Part shown: piece after piece, positions 35,902 through 43,179 of the stretch
Numbering within the stretch: position 1 is the stretch's first letter
Layout: each line of letters begins with the position of its first letter
From: Prevotella sp.
Lineage (GTDB): Bacteria > Bacteroidota > Bacteroidia > Bacteroidales > Bacteroidaceae
Assembly: GCA_017518935.1 (NCBI GenBank)
Contig: JAFWTK010000023.1
Location: forward strand, 1 to 43,179
Reading direction: 5' to 3'
DNA: 43,179 nt
Notes under the pieces: model-generated
The model's database searches: none
Seen by the model: the letters and a program-made list of their open reading frames with translations, nothing else
What the model was told of the DNA's origin: nothing
Translations under genes and position numbers: made by a program

Positions 35902-37014
35902 CTACTTCACAATTATATTATATAATGATTGAATAGTCCCTGTATCCAATCGTATAGGGTTGTTGTTTAAGCGAACAGGATTCACGGATGAGGTAAGAAG
36001 GGATATGTCAGATGGAAGTTGTTTGGAAACAGGATTGGATAGTTCCATTTGATGCATCATGTTCCTGAAAACAGAAATGGCCTCAGATGGAGTCTTTGCT
36101 CCCATTGTGTTGGCAATGTTGTTGAAAATACCATCAAGATAGTCTTTTCCGCGTTTGTCCAAACATTTATCCATGTGCCCAATCATATACTCCCATATCT
36201 CCGGCAGACAAACTGCCACAGCATGGCCATGAGGGAAGCCATATAAAGAAGTTATTTTATAACTCATGGCATGGGCTGCTGTTGTGGCTGTGATATTAAT
36301 GGCACGACCGCCATAGTTAGCACCCAACATGATATTGGCAGCAGCCTCATCATCATTTTCAAAGATGTACTTTTGCCAGTTGGCCATAATGAGTTCAATG
36401 GCTTTGCAACTATACTCATAACTCTCCTCTGTAGAATTGACAGACCACCAGGATTCAATGCCCTGACAGAGAGCATCCATCATCGTGCATTTCTTCTGAT
36501 AAAGAGGCAGGGTCTTTAAGACTGATGGTTCCAGAATAGCAACGTCAGGGAGTATGCCATCATTGGTAACAGTCTGTTTGGCACCTTCGTAATACATCAC
36601 GGCATTATGCGTGGATTCACTGCCTGTACCTGCTGTGGTGGGAATGGCAATAAAGAGAAGTTTCGATCCATCGCATTCTACCCTGGTGTTCACCAATGGT
36701 GGGATAATGGCATCATTGCCTTCTTTTGCCAAGACAGCAAGTTTGATGCATTTGGCCACATCAATGGCACTACCGCCACCTACTGCCAAAAGCGTGTCAC
36801 ACTTCGTGATCTGGAAAAGGTCTATGCCTTTGCATACATCCTCGTAGACAGGATTTGGTGAAAAATCCGAAAACATCACATGAGGAACACACAGATTCTC
36901 TATATCACGCTTAATATTGAGATAAGGGAAACTGGAGTCGCAGACAAGGAAGACCTTTGTGGCGTTTTCTAAGGCTTTTGACAGGTTTTTGATACCGTTA
37001 TATATTATTTGCAT
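35902..37014 (-). CDS. Iron-type alcohol dehydrogenase, probable phosphonoacetaldehyde reductase
   Basis: A 370-residue group III (Fe-dependent) alcohol dehydrogenase. The NAD-binding GGGSAIDVAKCIK follows DTLLAV near residue 75, IPTTAGTGSESTHNAV is the family signature, and metal-ligand histidines lie in TTAAHAMSY and GFPHGHAVAV. It overlaps the phosphonopyruvate decarboxylase gene by 10 bases. In known phosphonate pathways, such an enzyme in this position reduces phosphonoacetaldehyde to 2-hydroxyethylphosphonate. No 2-aminoethylphosphonate transaminase is seen in the window. Function is inferred from family and context. Confidence 0.85.
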   Translation of the reverse strand: MQIIYNGIKNLSKALENATKVFLVCDSSFPYLNIKRDIENLCVPHVMFSDFSPNPVYEDVCKGIDLFQITKCDTLLAVGGGSAIDVAKCIKLAVLAKEGNDAIIPPLVNTRVECDGSKLLFIAIPTTAGTGSESTHNAVMYYEGAKQTVTNDGILPDVAILEPSVLKTLPLYQKKCTMMDALCQGIESWWSVNSTEESYEYSCKAIELIMANWQKYIFENDDEAAANIMLGANYGGRAINITATTAAHAMSYKITSLYGFPHGHAVAVCLPEIWEYMIGHMDKCLDKRGKDYLDGIFNNIANTMGAKTPSEAISVFRNMMHQMELSNPVSKQLPSDISLLTSSVNPVRLNNNPIRLDTGTIQSLYNIIVK

Positions 37015-38123
37015 AGGAATTCCATTAATGCTTCTTTGTTTTGAATGGTGGTGGTGGTTGGGCGACCGAGATCTTTGCGATTACCCTTCTTCACCCTGAT
37101 TTCCAAGAACATAGGAGCCTCATCAAAATCGGTGAGTTGATTCAGTAATTCCTCTTTGGTTGAAACACTATAAACCGATTTGTAGCCAACTGCCTTGGCA
37201 ACAGCAGGCAAATCAATCTTCAATCCAACAGTAGGCTGACCACCAACACTATCATGGGCACCATTGTTGAAAACAACATGAATGTAATTCTTTGGGGCTT
37301 TGCTGGCAACGATGGCCATGCTCCCCATGTGCATGATTGAGGCACCATCACCATCGAAGCACCAGACTTTGCGGTCTTGCTTTGCCATGGCAATGCCAAG
37401 GGCTATCTGAGAGGCATGGCCCATAGAACCTACGGTCAGGAAGTCGCGCTCATGACCTTCGTTCATCGCTGTGCGATACTCGAAGAGTTCACGGGAGATC
37501 ATGCCTGTAGTAGAGACGATGACATCCTTCTCACCCAAGGCAGCAGCAACCATCTGAATGGCCTCTTCGCGAGACATTGTGAGATCGTTCTTCTCCACGT
37601 TCTGAAGGGTATAGGCATCGAAGGTGTCCTTTTCAATCACCAAAGCAAAGACTTCCTTATTCTGGAGAGCCTTGATGGCTTTGGCTATCTGCTTTTCAGC
37701 CTTGTCCTCTTCCTTGGCCAGCACCTCATAGTTGATGCCCATCACATTCAGAAGTCCTGTAGTAATTTTGCCTTGCTTTACATGTTGGGGTTCATCGTGT
37801 ACTCCCGGACGACCTCGCCAGCCAATCAACAGAAGTACAGGGATATTGTAAACTTCGGGGTCAGTAAGGGAGGCAATGGGGTTAATGATATTGCCTTCAC
37901 CACTGTTCTGCATGTACACACAGGCTGGCTGTCCCGTGGCCAGATAATGCCCTGCAGCCAATCCAACTGCCGCTCCTTCATTTGCCGTAATAATATTATG
38001 CGCCTCATCGCAATGGTCTGTAATATATGCACAAATGTTCTTCAGTAGACTATCAGGCACTCCTGCAAAGCAATCAATGCCGTTCTCTCTCAATTTTTCT
38101 ATGAAATATTCTGGACGAATCAT
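37005..38123 (-). CDS. Phosphonopyruvate decarboxylase
   Basis: A 372-residue thiamine-diphosphate enzyme of the short phosphonopyruvate/sulfopyruvate decarboxylase type. The pyrimidine-domain glutamate is in IITANEGAAVGLAAGHYLA. The family stretch GWRGRPGVHDEPQH is present. The ThDP/Mg motif GDGASIMHMGS ... VFNNGAHDSVGG follows at about residues 258-290. It removes CO2 from phosphonopyruvate to give phosphonoacetaldehyde, which makes the unfavourable PEP mutase step run forward. It lies between the PEP mutase fusion and the reductase, in the pathway order. Confidence 0.93.
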   Translation of the reverse strand: MIRPEYFIEKLRENGIDCFAGVPDSLLKNICAYITDHCDEAHNIITANEGAAVGLAAGHYLATGQPACVYMQNSGEGNIINPIASLTDPEVYNIPVLLLIGWRGRPGVHDEPQHVKQGKITTGLLNVMGINYEVLAKEEDKAEKQIAKAIKALQNKEVFALVIEKDTFDAYTLQNVEKNDLTMSREEAIQMVAAALGEKDVIVSTTGMISRELFEYRTAMNEGHERDFLTVGSMGHASQIALGIAMAKQDRKVWCFDGDGASIMHMGSMAIVASKAPKNYIHVVFNNGAHDSVGGQPTVGLKIDLPAVAKAVGYKSVYSVSTKEELLNQLTDFDEAPMFLEIRVKKGNRKDLGRPTTTTIQNKEALMEFLCK

Positions 38124-38201
38124 AGTTCTCTAATTCTCAAATTCTTGTTATTTATTAATGAAAAAATAGGTCAATTCGTGGAAATATGTGTTCAAATAAA
38201 A

Positions 38202-40211
38202 TCACTCTTCTGGGATCAATGTAATAATCTCCTTAATGCTCATACACTTGTCGTCACACTCCTTGGCGCGATGGTTTTCAAGGATAGTTCGTGCTGCATC
38301 CTGCATAGCAGGGAAACCCGTTCGGGTCAGTTGGTTGGCATAGATTACCACATTGACACCACGCTCCTTAAACTCCTGTTCAGTAACGGTGTTGAAACTG
38401 GTGGGAACTACCACAATAGGTGTAGTGGTATTCCTCTCGCGGAACTTAGCCACGAACTCAAAGATCTCTGCTGGATCCTTCTTGCGGGAATGAATCATGA
38501 TGGCATCTGCACCTGCCTCACTGAAAGCAAAGGCTCGATTGAGGGCATCTTCCATACCCTGTTCTAGGATGAGGCTCTCGATACGGGCACAAATCATGAA
38601 CTCCTTGGTCTTCTGCGCATGCTTGCCTGCACGGATCTTCTCGCAGAAGTGCTCGATGGTATCTTGCGTCTGCTTGACCTCCGTACCAAAGAGGGAGTTC
38701 TTTTTCAGGCCGGTCTTGTCTTCGATGATGACCATCGAGACACCCATACGCTCCAAGGAGCGGACGGTATAGACAAAGTGCTCAGTCAGACCACCCGTAT
38801 CACCATCGAAGATGATGGGTTTGGTGGTCACTTCCATGATGTCATCAATCGTACGGAAGCGGCTAGTCATATCCACCAACTCAATGTCGGGTTTACCCTT
38901 GGCAGTAGAGTCGCAAAGCGAACTGACCCACATGGCATCGAACTGATAGGTCTTACCATCCTGAAGCACCTTGGTCTTCTCTACAATCAGACCTGTGATA
39001 CCACTATGAGCCTCCATCGCTGTTACCAATCCTTTCATATTGATGAGTTTACGAAGGCGACCACGGCGCACATCTGGCATAGAAGCCTCTGCCCGATGAG
39101 CAGCATCGAGTTCCTTATACATGGGGTTGTTGCTATAGGGATACTCTACCAACTTCCCACCATATTCATTTAGAACGTCGATGACCTCTTGTCTTATTGG
39201 CTGTTGGAAACCCTCACACCAATCGTTACCATGTACCACATAGTCAGGCTTCAGTTGGCGTAGATTATCTGCATAAGAGAGCGTATCTTGAGCCACGACC
39301 TTCTCGACACCTGCCATATTCTCAAAGAGTGCCTTGCGCTCCTCAAAGGGGATGAGGGGATAGCGTTTGAAACTGGACACAGCCTCATCGCTAAGGATAC
39401 CGATAATCAACCGGCCCAATCGACGCGCCTTGTTGAGAATGGCGACATGTCCAGAATGGATGTACTCCGTTGAGAAGCACATATAAACAGTGCGCTTATT
39501 GATCTCAGCCACTTTCTTAGAAACAATCTCAAGATCCTCTGGCGTATCAATCTCGGCACAGAGCATATCCCTGACGTCGCAAGGATAGATGTTGCACTGA
39601 TCACTCACCTCGTTGAAGGCATTCTCGGCATACACCTTACGGTTATTGATTTCGCAGAACTTCTCAATGTTCTGAAGCCATACCAACCAATCCTCTTTCA
39701 GAATTTTGTAGAGAGGCTGTGCGGCCATAGCATTGTCAAAGAACTCAATGCCTACTTTTTCTATCTTGCCGTCCTTAATGACAGCTTTAAAGTCCTTCTC
39801 AGGAAGAGGGAGTGTGCTACTGACTGCCATACAACTTGTCGCAGAGTCAATGATTGCCTCCATCACCTGACTCTCAAACACCAGATCACCGTGCATCAGG
39901 ATGATGTCGTCATCTTTCAGTTGCTCCTTGGCACAATAAATGGAGTAAATATAATTGGTCGTGGCATACTCAGGGTTATTGACAAAAGTGAACTTCAAAG
40001 GCAAATGCAGTGCATCACAATAGTCCACCAATATTTGGTCGTAATAACCAGTAGTCATCACAACCTCCTCGATGCCAAACGACACCAACAATCTGAGTTG
40101 TCGGCTCAAAATCGTATTCCGGTACGAAATCTCCGTCATACACTTCGGGTGTTCTTTTGTAATCACACCCATCCTGTGACCCAAACCGGAGTTTAAGATT
40201 AATGCTTTCAT
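38202..40211 (-). CDS. Three-domain fusion: nucleotidyltransferase + cytidylyltransferase + phosphoenolpyruvate mutase
   Basis: A 669-residue protein with three domains. Residues 1-235 are a LicC/PntC-like nucleotidyltransferase (NSGLGHRMGVITKEHPKCM at 7-25, metal Asp109 in MHGDL, Asp222 in EIDTPED). Residues 240-365 are a TagD-like cytidylyltransferase (H252-S-G-H255 motif in STEYIHSGHVAILNKA). Residues 385-655 are PEP mutase: Asp469/Asp471 in FDGDTGG, the EDKTGLKKNS signature (497-506), Arg543 and His574. The mutase makes phosphonopyruvate from PEP. The two transferase domains would activate a phosphonate, probably as a CMP ester, for LicD transfer. A single ATG start and continuous frame argue for a true fusion. 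It is the first gene of the phosphonate block. Confidence 0.92.
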   Translation of the reverse strand: MKALILNSGLGHRMGVITKEHPKCMTEISYRNTILSRQLRLLVSFGIEEVVMTTGYYDQILVDYCDALHLPLKFTFVNNPEYATTNYIYSIYCAKEQLKDDDIILMHGDLVFESQVMEAIIDSATSCMAVSSTLPLPEKDFKAVIKDGKIEKVGIEFFDNAMAAQPLYKILKEDWLVWLQNIEKFCEINNRKVYAENAFNEVSDQCNIYPCDVRDMLCAEIDTPEDLEIVSKKVAEINKRTVYMCFSTEYIHSGHVAILNKARRLGRLIIGILSDEAVSSFKRYPLIPFEERKALFENMAGVEKVVAQDTLSYADNLRQLKPDYVVHGNDWCEGFQQPIRQEVIDVLNEYGGKLVEYPYSNNPMYKELDAAHRAEASMPDVRRGRLRKLINMKGLVTAMEAHSGITGLIVEKTKVLQDGKTYQFDAMWVSSLCDSTAKGKPDIELVDMTSRFRTIDDIMEVTTKPIIFDGDTGGLTEHFVYTVRSLERMGVSMVIIEDKTGLKKNSLFGTEVKQTQDTIEHFCEKIRAGKHAQKTKEFMICARIESLILEQGMEDALNRAFAFSEAGADAIMIHSRKKDPAEIFEFVAKFRERNTTTPIVVVPTSFNTVTEQEFKERGVNVVIYANQLTRTGFPAMQDAARTILENHRAKECDDKCMSIKEIITLIPEE

Positions 40212-40275
40212 AATTATATCTATTTGAATAATACTTTACTTTTTGAAAATAGTGTCAGGATATACAACCAAAACT

Positions 40276-40309
40276 TGAGTTAACTCACGTTTTATAATGA
40301 GTTTACTCA
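40276..40309. repeat. Tandem 22-bp near-palindromic repeat at the glycosyltransferase 3' end
   Basis: TGAGTTAACTCA (40276-40287) is a perfect 12-bp palindrome. TGAGTTTACTCA (40298-40309) is a copy with one change, and both are followed by CGTTTT. The period is 22 bases. The second unit contains the stop codon of the glycosyltransferase (40303-40305) and the first lies in the gap before the PEP mutase fusion. It may be a local duplication, a protein-binding site or a weak hairpin. Confidence 0.7.
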
Positions 40310-41225
40310 CGTTTTTTTAATCTTTCAATAACATCAATATAATAATTCGATTTATTTTCTATTAAAACACAATTCGTTACATAATAAAATAAAGCACGCA
40401 TACCTTCCTTTGGCTTCTTTTTTATCATTTTATAACAATAGTAAAGACCAGATTGGAAATAACGACCACGTACACAGTTCTTATTCCACTCAGGATGCCC
40501 CATATAACTATACAATTTTGCTCTTCTCCGTAATGTTAAAAAATGGGCAATATATTTATCCTTTGTCATTCTGCCATAAGTTATACTTCCCTCACAATAT
40601 GTCAATGTATACAGAACCCTAAGATCAACTTTCCATTTCTTGGCGAAATAGCCAGTTTCTAAAGAAAAAAGATGATCATTATCTTTAGGTATTTCCTCAA
40701 AGCGGAAGCCATATTTTCTTACATAACTAGTTAATAGCATTTTTCGCCAAGGCCCAAATCCGAGAAATAATAAATTGTTACAACGATCTTTGCTCCCATC
40801 AAAATTCTCTATCATTTTTTGATGATAAGAAGAACGATTTACCTTCCCTGGTAATAGGGTATCACTATCCACAGATTCCACATTCCAAAAAAGCATCTCA
40901 ATATCATCATCCTTATATTCATCAAGAACATTAATAAAGTTGGGTTTATAAAAATCATCGGAATCGGCAAAGAGAAGCCATTTTCCCGATGCAGCATCCA
41001 TACCAATATTACGGGCATGCCCAGCACCTTTTGTATTTTGTTTGTCAATAAAGATAGTTTTGACATCCAATCTAGAAATACAAGCCTTCTTATCTTCATC
41101 ACTATTGTCATCAACAACTATAATTTCAATATCCTCACGCTGCGGTATAGAATCTATGAGACGCTGTAATAAATCCGGTGTATTGTGATGGGAATAATAA
41201 AAGAATAATAAATCATGGAATTCAT
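40303..41225 (-). pseudogene. Family 2 glycosyltransferase with a 1-base frameshift near its start
   Basis: Starting at ATG 41225 (or 41216) the frame gives MIYYSFIIP and then fails after the CCC at 41192-41190. In the frame one base over, translation continues HHNTPDLLQRLIDSIPQRED then IEIIVVDDNSDED, exactly the expected next part of a GT-A family 2 domain. It runs on through LLFADSDDF (DXD motif) to the stop at 40303-40305. One missing base in the C run accounts for the break. The intact product would be about 305 residues, adding a sugar to the lipid-linked repeat unit. In the long frame the first start-like codon is TTG 41070, which would drop the first strand of the fold. A sequencing error, true inactivation or phase variation are all possible. 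Confidence 0.82.
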
Positions 41226-41258
41226 TCTACAAACAAGTTTAAATCGTTCTTACGAAGG

Positions 41259-42446
41259 TTAATACACATTTCTATTGGCAGGTATTCTATCTTGCGTTTC
41301 CATAAATCTTTGTTCCCTATTCTTGTCTATTTTCCTCTCTATCACTGATGAATAAGGAAGATAACGAACTCGACGCCGATAATCTGTAAAACCAATCATG
41401 AAAAAGAGAGGAATAAAGACAATAACTGTTCGTGCAAAAACCACTCCTCTACTCAAAGGACAATCCCGTTTGAAAAGACTATAAAAGAATTCTGAAAAAA
41501 ACAATATGAAATGGATCCTAAAATAATCTACATAACGATATGCAATTTGTAAATTCAACTGCACAACTAGGAATACTACACCCAAAAGCAAAAAAGGCTC
41601 CAACTTTAATAACGGATTATTATTATCATACTTTTTCAAATATAACAAAGAGACAATACTATAAATGATGTATGGGAGATGCGTTGCAGCCATAAATTTC
41701 AAGTTATGAGTCTGATCGCCATATTTCTCTGAATTCAAATATTGTTCGGCCTTTCCTGCACCGTCTTCACTCACAGCATTAAGTAGTGTCAGATATTCGC
41801 CAAATATTGTATTCACCAAAAATGCAAAGATAAAAGCACCGAAAATCATTGCAATTCCAATCCTATTTAATCTTAGGAAGAAAAAAATAGGAAGTACAAA
41901 CATGACTATAGTCTGCAAATGAAACATCAAGGCTATACATAATAACAAATATCCTTTCAACCACTTTTTATCGAGTATATAATCATAAGCAAACAGGCAT
42001 ATCACAATACTGATACTTCCCCGCATGATTTCCATATTGAAATCATAATAAAAAGTGACAAAATACAGAAAAATACAAGAAAAGAAATAACTACAATGCT
42101 TTTTTATATACTTAAAAATCAATACGTTTACTATAGAGGCCTGAATTAATTGGACTATGAAGAATCTTCCACCAAGTGTCTTGACAATAGAATTAATCAA
42201 AACATAGAAAGGATCTTTCCCTAAGCCATATTCCACAAAAGAGAATTGGCCTAAAGTCGGATAATCATAATAAAAGGATCTGAGATAATTCGGTGTATCA
42301 AGTCCAAGACGCCACCTTAACCCCCCAATTAAAATAAAAACAACCAGCACAAAGCGGTACCAGAAGACAAAATTCTTCGTCTTCCCCTGAATGTCATAGC
42401 GAAAGGATAAGAAAAATAGTAGAATTATAACGATTAAGTAAATCAT
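41259..42446 (-). CDS. EpsG/Wzy-like polysaccharide polymerase
   Basis: A 395-residue integral membrane protein with about ten hydrophobic segments. The N-terminal pattern MIYLIVIILLFFLSFRYDI, then VFILIGGLRWRLGLDTPNYLRSFYYDYP with its R-x-G-x-D-T-x-x-Y motif, is typical of EpsG-family polymerases. These join lipid-linked repeat units at the periplasmic face of the inner membrane. A charged C-terminal tail (IERKIDKNREQRFMET) follows the last segment. It lies 33 bases upstream of the glycosyltransferase start. The DNA is strongly AT-rich, as is common for polymerase genes. Confidence 0.85.
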   Translation of the reverse strand: MIYLIVIILLFFLSFRYDIQGKTKNFVFWYRFVLVVFILIGGLRWRLGLDTPNYLRSFYYDYPTLGQFSFVEYGLGKDPFYVLINSIVKTLGGRFFIVQLIQASIVNVLIFKYIKKHCSYFFSCIFLYFVTFYYDFNMEIMRGSISIVICLFAYDYILDKKWLKGYLLLCIALMFHLQTIVMFVLPIFFFLRLNRIGIAMIFGAFIFAFLVNTIFGEYLTLLNAVSEDGAGKAEQYLNSEKYGDQTHNLKFMAATHLPYIIYSIVSLLYLKKYDNNNPLLKLEPFLLLGVVFLVVQLNLQIAYRYVDYFRIHFILFFSEFFYSLFKRDCPLSRGVVFARTVIVFIPLFFMIGFTDYRRRVRYLPYSSVIERKIDKNREQRFMETQDRIPANRNVY

Positions 42447-42459
42447 ATATGATACAAAA

Positions 42460-43179
42460 TCAAAATGAATTTAACTTCTTCAAAAGGAAATTTGGCATAA
42501 CAATCTTATCAACAGTTATACTCATCACTAAAATCGCTATTGTTATCAAGAATAAACCTGTCAGTAAGATAACTGGATTATCTGACATATTGTATAGTTG
42601 AATAACTATAGGCCCTATCAATGAATATAAAACAAAATGCTGATGATGCAAAACATAAACAGAAAGGACTGATGCACTTAACCAGTTGATAACATAAGAC
42701 CTAAAATTGAATTTACTAAAGATAATAAATAACAAAGATGCATTCAGAATTAGAACAGGACTATAATAAGGGAAACTCATTGCCCATAACAATTTACCTA
42801 TTAAATTGCCATGAAAAGATACATAACATAGAACTAACAGCACATTAAGTGTAAGATAGGCAAGGATTATCCATTTTAGTTTCCAAGTATCGTATTGTAA
42901 CTTGAATGCATTTAAACAGTCTCCTAACACATAGACAAACATAAACAAAGCGATATTCTTACCATCCTTTAACGATGGCTCATGCAAACACCCCATATAG
43001 ACTGCAATAAAACCCAAAATTAGCAACATTTGTAACCGCCGTTTATTGTCTGTAAGAAAACTATTTAGCATCGGTGAAATCAAAAAAAGATAGAAATAGG
43101 TGCGTATGAACCAATATGGAGACTTTGAGAAAAAGAAAAGAGTTTTAACCCCTCCCACACCATGGAAAAATTCCCACAA
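42460..43179 (-). CDS. Acyltransferase family 3 membrane protein, C-terminal part (5' end outside window)
   Basis: The last 239 residues of an open frame that runs off the right edge; the leading TTG at 43179 is not taken as a start. Multiple membrane segments and the stretch YWFIRTYFYLFLISPMLNSFL, a characteristic part of the acyltransferase-3 (OafA/Oac/WecH) family, are visible, as is YVLHHQHFVLYSLIGP near the end. Such proteins move acetyl or succinyl groups onto glycans across the membrane. The catalytic N-terminal His is beyond the window. It lies 13 bases upstream of the polymerase, so the cluster continues to the right. Confidence 0.82.
   Translation of the reverse strand: MWEFFHGVGGVKTLFFFSKSPYWFIRTYFYLFLISPMLNSFLTDNKRRLQMLLILGFIAVYMGCLHEPSLKDGKNIALFMFVYVLGDCLNAFKLQYDTWKLKWIILAYLTLNVLLVLCYVSFHGNLIGKLLWAMSFPYYSPVLILNASLLFIIFSKFNFRSYVINWLSASVLSVYVLHHQHFVLYSLIGPIVIQLYNMSDNPVILLTGLFLITIAILVMSITVDKIVMPNFLLKKLNSF

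Noticed and set aside
41070..41229. TTG 41070 as the true start of the glycosyltransferase
   Set aside because: The upstream region encodes the conserved first strand and loop of a GT2 fold in two frames, which shows a frameshift rather than a short gene.
43170..43179. TTG at the right edge as start of the acyltransferase
   Set aside because: The frame is open to the edge and the N-terminal catalytic part of the family is missing, so the gene is cut by the window.
1..43179. CRISPR arrays, tRNA or rRNA genes, transposases, att sites
   Set aside because: No regularly spaced repeats, no cloverleaf or rRNA-like sequence and no transposase or integrase reading frame could be recognised on either strand.

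Overview
The window looks like a chromosomal segment of a Bacteroidota bacterium, most likely order Bacteroidales and close to Prevotella/Segatella. The reasons are four intergenic promoters of the Bacteroides type (TTTG-like -33 box and TAnnTTTG -7 box), a short Bacteroidetes-style primary sigma factor, FimB/Mfa2-like lipoproteins, a DUF5686-like outer-membrane protein, and an AddAB-type helicase/nuclease pair. No tRNA, rRNA, CRISPR array or insertion sequence was seen. No gene-free stretch exceeds 300 bases; the longest are about 180 (20394-20572), 120 (4736-4854), 100 (18572-18670) and 90 (40212-40302) bases.

Region 1 (1-13563, + strand) is core genome. It holds the end of a mannitol dehydrogenase/fructuronate reductase-family gene, a tagaturonate reductase (uxaB), a UvrA-family ATPase, the primary sigma factor rpoD behind its own promoter, a DUF5686-like beta-barrel protein, and overlapping addA and addB genes. 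Both addA and addB carry a 61-bp, 77 % identical, hairpin-forming repeat in the same reading frame. A perfect bidirectional terminator (13564-13590) closes this block and the converging operon.

Region 2 (13574-20393, - strand) holds two promoter-led units. The first is galacturonokinase-like kinase, sugar-1-phosphate nucleotidyltransferase, UDP-uronate 4-epimerase and a membrane CapD/PglF-type dehydratase. This reads as a uronic-acid salvage and nucleotide-sugar operon. The second is a pair of FimB/Mfa2-like lipoproteins.

Region 3 (20573-43179, - strand, continuing past the right edge) is a compact polysaccharide cluster of 23 genes with no internal promoter that I could see. It ends in a hairpin terminator (20503-20540). 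It contains nucleotide-sugar genes (UDP-glucose dehydrogenase, GDP-mannose 4,6-dehydratase, DegT aminotransferase), a PglC-type initiating sugar-phosphate transferase, an EpsG/Wzy-like polymerase, a frameshifted family-2 glycosyltransferase and a membrane acyltransferase. It also carries three unusual decoration modules. One is a phosphonate module: a three-domain nucleotidyltransferase / cytidylyltransferase / PEP mutase fusion, phosphonopyruvate decarboxylase, iron-type alcohol dehydrogenase and two LicD transferases. One is a mini acyl-synthesis module: two acyl carrier proteins, KASIII, two ketoreductase-like SDRs, an adenylate-forming ligase, and LbH and GNAT transferases. One is an amide module: two ATP-grasp ligases and an exported N-terminal-cysteine hydrolase. 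Together they predict a surface glycan carrying uronic acid, an amino-deoxy sugar, a phosphonate ester (probably 2-hydroxyethylphosphonate) and acyl or amide groups. All functions are inferred from sequence alone.
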